A DNA stretch of 64,000 bases from Erinaceus europaeus (Eukaryota; Chordata; Mammalia; Eulipotyphla; Erinaceidae): NCBI RefSeq assembly GCF_950295315.1, contig NC_080175.1, forward strand, positions 71,617,109 to 71,681,108, written 5' to 3'. How positions within the stretch are numbered: the stretch's first letter is position 1; each line of letters opens with the position of its first letter. The notes under the pieces were generated by a model. That model did no database searches, was not told the DNA's origin, and saw nothing but the letters and a program-made list of their open reading frames with translations. Shown here in pieces: positions 57,745 to 64,000 of the stretch. The translations under genes were made by a program, and so were the position numbers.

Positions 57745-58012
57745 TTTTTTTTTCTTACCACAGGCTTGGTACCTGCACAAGGAATCCACCACTCCTGGTA
57801 GTCTTTTTCTTTCCCATTATTTTATTTGATAAAATAAATGACAGAGAGGAAGTGAAAGGGATGAGGGAGATAGAGAAGCAAAGAGAGACACCTGCAGCCC
57901 TGCATCATCTCTTAGGAAGCTTTGCCCTTGTAGGTGGGGGAGGGGCTTGAACCAGAATCCTTTTGCATTTAGATAATGTGGATAATGTGCGCACTCAACT
58001 GAGTGAGCCCCA
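57745..58012 (-). repeat. SINE, type B, old, with extra 3' module
   Basis: 'cacaggcttggtacctgcac' and 'aatccaccactcctggtagt' form the extra module. The body has 'cacctgcagccctgcatcat', 'aagctttgcccttg', 'cttgaaccagaatcctttt' and 'gtgcgcactcaactga'. Confidence 0.72.
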
Positions 58013-58127
58013 GTAAGAATATTTCTAAATCTTGTTTAAGTGTATTACTTCCATCCTCTTCTAAGGCAGGCTTTGATTATTAGTATCACATATTGATTAG
58101 TTTTCATTCCTTCATAAGATTCAGCTT

Positions 58128-58500
58128 CATTACTCTGCCACCAGGTTCCAGATGCTACCATGATGCCAACCTGACTTCCCTGGGCATATATCCCCACCAA
58201 TGTGTCCTGAAGCCCCACCTCCACAGAGCTCTGCCCCACTAAGGAAAGAAAGAGAGAGGTTGGGAGTATGGATCAACCTATTAACGTCCATGTTCAGCAG
58301 GGAAGCAATTACAAAAGCCTGACTTTCCACCTTCTGCACCCCACAATGATCCTGGGCCCATACTCCCAGAGAGATAAATAGGAAGGCTGTCAAGGAAGGG
58401 ATGGGATATAGAGTTCTGCTGGTGGGCACTATGTGGAAATGTACCTCTTTTATCCTATGGTCTTGTTAATATTTCCATTTCATAAATAAAATTATATAAA
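58128..58500 (+). mobile_element. 5'-truncated L1, 3' UTR
   Basis: 'ccaccaggttccagatgcta', 'ccaatgtgtcctgaagccc', 'gttcagcagggaagcaatta', 'gatcctgggcccatactccc' and 'ttatcctatggtcttgttaa' follow the L1 3' UTR in plus orientation, ending in an A-rich tail. Confidence 0.87.
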
Positions 58501-58511
58501 TAAAAAGATTG

Positions 58512-58620
58512 ATTTATTAATGAGAGAGAGAGAATCATAACATCACTCTAGCACATGCAGTTCTGGGGACTGAACTCAGGGCCTCACAGTTGCTGGCAAG
58601 TCTCACACTCTTCCCTTTAT
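58512..58620 (-). repeat. SINE, type D/E-like, old
   Basis: 'ttattaatgagagagagaga', 'gcagttctggggactgaact' and 'cagggcctcacagttgctgg' look like a minus-strand SINE body. Confidence 0.5.
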
Positions 58621-59555
58621 TCTTATAATCCCTGCCTATTTTAAATTCATCAAAAAATATAGCTGTCATGAAATTATAAAACATGCACCTTTGCCAGACT
58701 TGTGCTGAACACTTTTCTATACCTTCCCCTCCATGATCCAAGGCTTAGCCTATTGATTAGATGAACCTGTACCTTCCCACTGCAGCCTTCAGTTGAACCA
58801 CTTCCTCCCTAGCAGCTGACATTCATTAAAACAAAAAAATGAATATATAAACCTCAATAGTTAAGTTCTTCACAAAATAATTTAACAACAACATATAAAA
58901 CAACACAATGCCTTAATAATGTAAAATAGCATGACAATAATATTAAGTTTTACTAGGATTATATCAGGTGCTTAACCAATGTTGGCAGATATTCTGTCAA
59001 GGAACACACACTTTTCGTATTTCTCTTTTATGTTCCTGCAAAAGGATCTTCCTTTCTCATCTTTCCTTTATCAGAGTAATCCCTTTATATTAAACTGTCA
59101 CAAACAAGCAAAACTAAGAGGATAAAAATCATTTCAGTTCAAATACTACCACTTTAAAGATGTCTTTCCTGGCATGCTTTTGTGATCTCATAAGACTGTG
59201 TGTTGAAAATGAATAGAGAATCTGACTTCTCCTACTGAAATTATCTGTATGAATATTTGCTCAGAAAGTTAACCTGTTGTGCTTGCTCAAAGAAATTTCA
59301 ACAGTTTTATGAACAGTGTTAGTATTTAGCACATAGTAGGTGCCTCAATAATATTTGACAAAATCATTATGTATAAGTGAACATGTTCTTTAATTACAGA
59401 ATAAAGGTCATTTCTGAACTGTCAACGTTAATTTCTCTATTAGTCATGTAAATGTACAGAGAATTAACTTTACCAATGAAGCAAGTTTCATCTCTTATAG
59501 CACAGAGAAGAAAAAAAAGCTTATCAGTTAGGATTTCTTTGAAAAAAAAAATACT
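58621..59555. other. Non-coding DNA, nothing recognised
   Basis: No feature is recognised. Confidence 0.5.
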
Positions 59556-59557
59556 GA

Positions 59558-61845
59558 CTGAGTTTGGAGTAGGGCACCAAAGTAAAAATCTCTGGGTGGA
59601 GGTTGAGGGGATGCTCATCCTCACTGGCGGGGGGGGGGGGGGAGAACAGGACACAGTCTTTTGGTGGTGGGAATGGTGTTTATGTACACTCCTATTGTAG
59701 TCATATATATCACTATTTAATTAATATGAGGGGAAAATTGATTGAATGTCTCAAACTTTTTAATGCACAGACCACAGGCTGAGTCTTTGAAATGTTAACT
59801 GTCCTAAAAGCTTAGACCAGGAGAACAGAAACCATCAGTGGCGTTACTTTATAAGATACAGGTATATATAAATAACATCAAAGGATAAATTATGGTGAGG
59901 TCACATATGATACAGCAAATTCTAACAATGGGATTTTCATAATCAGCCCAATTGCTAAATAATTTGATTATAGCAATAACTATTTATTACCTTCTTAAAC
60001 CCTAAGATAGCAGGAACCTCCGCTTCCTTCATAAAGCCCAAATATCCCCCCCAAGTCCTGGAACCTCTAGGGCACGGCTCACTTTCCTCTATGCTTCTCT
60101 CAATTCATACCAAATGATACTGTATTTACTGATCCCAACCTACTCAATGAGTAATGAGTACCACCTCAGCATGCTTCACTTTGGACTGTGTCCAGAGACA
60201 TCAGGCATGGAATGTCAACCCTTAAGCATCAGTACTCAGGTGAGACCTTTATTTTCTCATAGGATTCCTTAATTCCATTTCAGGTGGTCAACTTCCTAAA
60301 AAAGCATCAAAAACTTGATACAGATCAGGTCTCATGAGATAGGGCAGATGTACACATGTATCCATAAATTAGAGCAAAATATATAACTTAAAGTAAAAGT
60401 GCACAATAGTTTGCAGTGAGTCAATAAATGAAGCAAGCAAGTATAAAGACCTGAAAAGACACCTTAAAGTACCTAATGAAAATAGTTTCTACTTAGACCT
60501 AGATACCCTCCTCACCTATTTCTTATTACACTTCCCTTCTTCTTCTTCTAGCGTTTGCCCTTCTTCCGTAGCCAGTCAACAGGTCAGGTTGAAAGGTGTC
60601 AGGAGCTGCTTGTTGCTGGCTTTGAAAGTGACTGGGATCCATGTGGATTCAGTCGGCTAGGAAGGATCGTCAGTTTCCCCAATGAATGGGTACACTTCCC
60701 TAAGTCACTCCAAAGCTAACCTTATAAAATAAGGACTACAAAAGCTCAGTAAGGGTAAGAGACTGGCATACTTTGATGATGACTCTTAAGTCACTATCAG
60801 GCCACCCCATCATCTGGGGACCTACTTGGGGACTCCTGGGACTCTCACACAGACATGATGAGCCTAGACCTTGAATAGATCCTTCTCTCCATTACCACTG
60901 GTCATCTCCATAAGGAACAACATAATGAACCCCTTTTGAGGGATCCCATAGGAACTTGCCCTCAACGTGGATCAACAATGGTAGAGAATGTTCCATCCTC
61001 TAAAGGGGGGTTGGATAACATACTCTATCTACCACCTGAAGAAGATGGGTCCTGAAATTGGTGCAATGCAGAATGTTCCTGCTGATGACCATAGAATGCA
61101 AGTTTGGACCTACAGGGATGTAGAGGTTACATAGGCTCCTATGATGAATATGGGCCACAGATCAAATTGATGGGGTTTATAGTCAACAAGATTTATATAA
61201 CTTTCTCATATTTGGGAGCTACTCTCTTCCCTGATCCATCTTTCTAGCCCTTTTTCCAGCCATTAAATTATCTCCACAGACAATAACTTAGGTCCACCTG
61301 CATATCAGATGTCAAGCTCATGCAAAAACTAATAAAGTCATGGGCCCTTTGGAATATACCTAAAATAGACCTACTAGCTTTTTCCAAAACAGAGACCCCA
61401 AATCTTCATCTGCAATATTTCAGCCTTTAGGTTCATGATTAATCAACAATTTGTATGACTTTATACATTAACTCTTTTTCAGCCACCAGGTTCCAGATGC
61501 TACCATGATGCCAACTGGACTTTCCTGGGCAGACGACCCCACCAATGTGTCCTGGCGCCCCACTTCCCCAGAGCCCTGCCCCACTAGAAAAAGAAAGAGA
61601 GAGGCTGCGAGTATAGATGGATCTGTCAACACCCATGTTTAGCAGGGAAGCAATTACAGAAGCCAGACCTTCTATCTTCTGTACCCCTTAATGACCGTGG
61701 GTCCATACTGCCAGAGGGTTAAAGAATGGGAAAGCTATCAGGGGAGGATTTGGGATACAGAGTTCTGGTGGTGGGAATTGTACCCCTCTTATCCTATAGT
61801 CTTGTCAGTGTTTCCATTTTATCAATCAATCAATCAATTTTAAAA
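59558..61845 (+). mobile_element. Old L1 with long 3' UTR
   Basis: The left part matches the L1 region after ORF2 ('agggcaccaaagtaaaaatc', 'gtttatgtacactcctattg', 'tcaaacttt'). It continues through 'tcaattcataccaaatgata' and 'catcaggcatggaatgtcaa', and reaches 'ccaccaggttccagatgcta' and the 3' end at about 61,840. It has about 750 bp between 60701 and 61480 that L1-A lacks, so it represents an older subfamily or holds further unrecognised insertions. A G run lies at 59628-59642. The 153-bp insert at 60538-60690 interrupts it. Confidence 0.82.
60538..60690 (-). mobile_element. 153-bp retroposon with GAA-repeat tail
   Basis: The insert starts with (ctt)n and 'ctagcgtttgcc' and runs to 'ccccaatgaatggg'. 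The 11-bp 'tacacttccct' flanks it (60527-60537 and 60691-60701, last base uncertain). On the minus strand the 3' end reads 'tggctacggaagaagggcaa' then 'acgctag' and a GAA-repeat tail. Tail-adjacent bases can be read as LRKKGKR-stop, so it may be the extreme 3' end of a LINE ORF. The microsatellite tail is unlike L1 and more like RTE-type LINEs. That assignment is inference. Confidence 0.6.
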
Positions 61846-61919
61846 AGAAGTTATTTTATATATAAAAAATACAAGAGTGATAATTTGGGGATAAATAACA
61901 TTGATAATGAAATACTTAT

Positions 61920-62170
61920 TTGGGGTCAGGTGGTATTTCATCCAGTAAAGCTTACACACCAGCATGTGGCAAAACCTGAGTTCAAGATGCTGGTCCCCAC
62001 CTGCAAGAAGGAAACTTCACACTCAGTGGAACAGTGCTGCTGATCTTTCTCCATCTGTCTCTGTCTCTGTCTCCCTGCCTCTCATTATCTATCAGAAAGA
62101 AAGAAAAAGGTAAAAATGGATGCCAGGAGTGGTGGAGCCATGTAGGCACCTAAACACAGAGATAACCCTA
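61920..62170 (+). repeat. SINE, type C
   Basis: 'ggggtcaggtggtatttcat', 'ccagtaaagcttacacacca', 'gtggcaaaacctgagttcaa', CT-rich sequence, and the tail module 'gatgccaggagtggtggagc', 'atgtaggcacctaaacacag' and 'agataaccctagtggc'. Confidence 0.7.
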
Positions 62171-62187
62171 GTGGCAAAATCATAAAA

Positions 62188-62260
62188 GAGATTGAAAGAA
62201 AGGAAGGGAGAAAGGAAGAAAGAAAGAAAGAAAGAAAGAAAAGAAGAAAGGTAGACATTT
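62188..62260. repeat. (GAAA)n microsatellite
   Basis: The A/G-rich tail of the SINE has expanded into gaaa units, purest at about 62216-62240. Confidence 0.88.
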
Positions 62261-62447
62261 AAAAAAAATGTATTTTGAATGCAATACTTTTTTTTCAACC
62301 CATAAACATTTAATTTAGGTAAAAAAATATAATAATGACTAACTATGTCCTGTAAAACTCATATGATTAAATAAAAGTATAAGTCATACTAGGGGTGGGG
62401 GATATGACCCAACTGTATCTTTCACAAATATCTTCTGAAGAATAGAA

Positions 62448-62780
62448 TTTTTATTAGCAATTTAATATTGATTTACAAAATCATAAGGTAATAGGGGTAT
62501 GAGTCCATACGTTTCCCACCACCAGAGTTCTGTGTCCTCATCTGCTCCATTGGGAATTGCAGCTGAACAGGTCACAGACACAGCTTAACTTTATATCGGC
62601 TATATATCTATATCTATGTAGATATGTTTTTGCCCATTTTTTCTATGGTCTTGCCTTTACTTCCTTTCTAAGTCACACTTACATCTACTACTACTTTGGA
62701 GTGTTCTTCCATTTATCCTCTTCTCTCTTGGATAAGAAAAACAGTGCCTGACTTACTCTGGTGTTTTCCAGATTCATTTT
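62448..62780 (-). mobile_element. Old L1 3' end
   Basis: 'acaaaatcataaggtaatag', 'gggtatgagtccatacgttt', 'cccaccaccagagttctgtg' at 62448-62545 match the L1 3' end on the minus strand. The next 230 bp resemble 7515-7690 and probably continue the same old 3' UTR. Confidence 0.6.
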
Positions 62781-63854
62781 CCATTCAGTGAGGGTAGAAA
62801 AACAAGATGGATTTTTTTTCCCTTTAAACTTGACCTCATGGTTACAGAATACCTTCAATGTCTATGTCTCAAATTATTTTTATTTAGGCCCTGTCAGGAG
62901 TTAATGAATTTTTCTGGATTGATGTCTAGGTTTTATTCTATAATACAGTATGAACACCTAATCTTTATTAGATTTCTATAAAACACATTTCAGTATATTA
63001 TGTGTAGGAGGGAGCTGAGTATCCCCACAATTTTTTTCAATTCTTGAAGTCCAAAAAAACTAATATCCCACCACTACCACCCCAGCTTCCAGCACCATTA
63101 GTTCTCTTAGAATAATTGGAAATTGAAACATCAGTGTTAAGCCACTGTCACAATATCACATAGCATTAATAGCTGAGCTAGAATTAGAATTTCAAACAAG
63201 ATGCAAAGTTACTTGTTTTGAGAGGAACTCAGGAATATATCCCAAATCCCCACTGTAGTGGCTGTATTCTGTGTCATCTTGCATAGTCTGGAGCTGCATT
63301 TCCCACAATCTTCTTGGCTCATTTTCTTGTTAGAGCTGGCCAAAATGAAGTATGTGTGTATGAGATCTGAAAGGCAGAAGCAAAGCCAGTCATCACTAAA
63401 TTTGAGAGCTCAGGAATATCTGTGTGAAATAGAGAAACAAAGGAACCAGCAGATTCCTTTGTCCCTAGTTTCCCTCACTCCATGGCCACTCTCTCCTTCT
63501 CATTGTTCACCTTCCTGGCCATCAGCCACCCCAGACAAAACAAAGAGCCTCTCAAGGACTCCCTTCCAGCTCTCTAGTACGTTCTCTTTTTAGCAAGTGG
63601 ATATGTGGTAACAAATCTGTTGGCAACTTCTCCATAGTCCTCTGGGTCCATAAAGACCCTCATTCTTCACTGACACCAACTATGTTGGTTCCATATGCAC
63701 CTTGATCAGAAACCTTTGCTTCCTTGACTGATGCCTGACTGACTGACATACCCAATTACTCATAAACTGGAATATATTTCACTTGATTTTTGAAGCAATG
63801 TAGCAGATAGTAATGACAACAAGAGAAACCGTTATAGAATAAATGATGAAATAG
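62781..63854. other. Non-coding DNA, nothing recognised
   Basis: An open frame of 111 codons at 63258-63593 has no recognisable motif and no splice or start context that I can support. It is not called as a gene. Confidence 0.45.
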
Positions 63855-64000
63855 GGGCCAAGAGATAGCTCACCCAGTAGGGCACATGCTTTACTATGCA
63901 CGAGGACTTGGGTTCAAACCCAGTCCATCACATGGGAGGACCATGCAAAGGGGAAGTTTCATGAGAGATGAAGCAATGTCAAAAAAAGATAACAAGTTTG
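63855..64000 (+). repeat. SINE, type C, cut by the window end
   Basis: 'ggggccaagagatagctcac', 'ccagtagggcacatgcttta', 'gggttcaaacccagtccatc' and 'gtttcatgagagatgaagca' form a clear head and body. The tail continues past the window. Confidence 0.75.

Noticed and set aside
63258..63593. Possible 111-residue host gene or exon
   Set aside because: No motif, no convincing splice sites and no neighbouring exon. Isolated frames of this length are expected by chance in 64 kb.

Overview
The window looks like non-coding, repeat-rich mammalian DNA, most likely from a hedgehog (Erinaceidae; Erinaceus-like). The reasons are the AT-rich background, many tRNA-derived SINEs with a head reading like gtagcacagcgggttaagcg and a (caa)n tail or a cacctggttgagtgcac head, and L1 LINEs whose 3' UTR begins near 'accaggttccagatgc'. 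The species call comes from recognising these repeat types and was not tested by a search. I found no host gene exon, rRNA, tRNA gene or CRISPR array. Nearly everything that can be annotated is a mobile element or a simple repeat. SINE type letters A-E are labels used only here; types A and B probably correspond to the published hedgehog ERI SINEs.

Layout. 1-23 kb: about twenty SINEs, a short L1 with an inverted 5' part (5312-6035), a 470-bp alternating purine/pyrimidine array (11597-12064), a tiny mariner-like MITE (13245-13305) and an old L1 tail (14046-14915). 23.3-30.8 kb: a full-length minus-strand L1 (L1-A) with a perfect 16-bp target-site duplication (TSD), both ORFs open and a CpG-rich 5' UTR built partly of tandem units. 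Just beyond it is a 27-bp retroposon scrap with its own 12-bp TSD (30838-30864). 33.9-41.3 kb: a second full-length but broken minus-strand L1 (L1-B) with a perfect 15-bp TSD and a roughly 600-bp duplication in its 5' UTR. 41-53 kb: SINEs, old L1 tails and microsatellites, including a (GATA)n expansion inside a SINE. 53.9-56.3 kb: a complete non-autonomous class II LTR element on the minus strand, with 316-bp LTRs, a 6-bp TSD, a tRNA-Lys-like primer site, a polypurine tract and a 299-codon ORF of unknown identity in an unusually GC-rich stretch. 56-64 kb: more SINEs and a long old L1 3' UTR (59558-61845) that contains a 153-bp retroposon with a GAA-repeat tail. That retroposon shares its 3' end with the 27-bp scrap at 30.8 kb.

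How the parts relate. L1-A encodes the two proteins that L1 elements use for target-primed reverse transcription. L1 machinery is known to move SINEs in trans, and many SINEs here carry A-rich tails and TSDs that fit this. The two most unusual items are the LTR element with its unrecognised ORF and the GAA-tailed retroposon pair, which does not have the poly(A) tail of L1 products. All comparisons were made by eye; percentages and family names need alignment to confirm.
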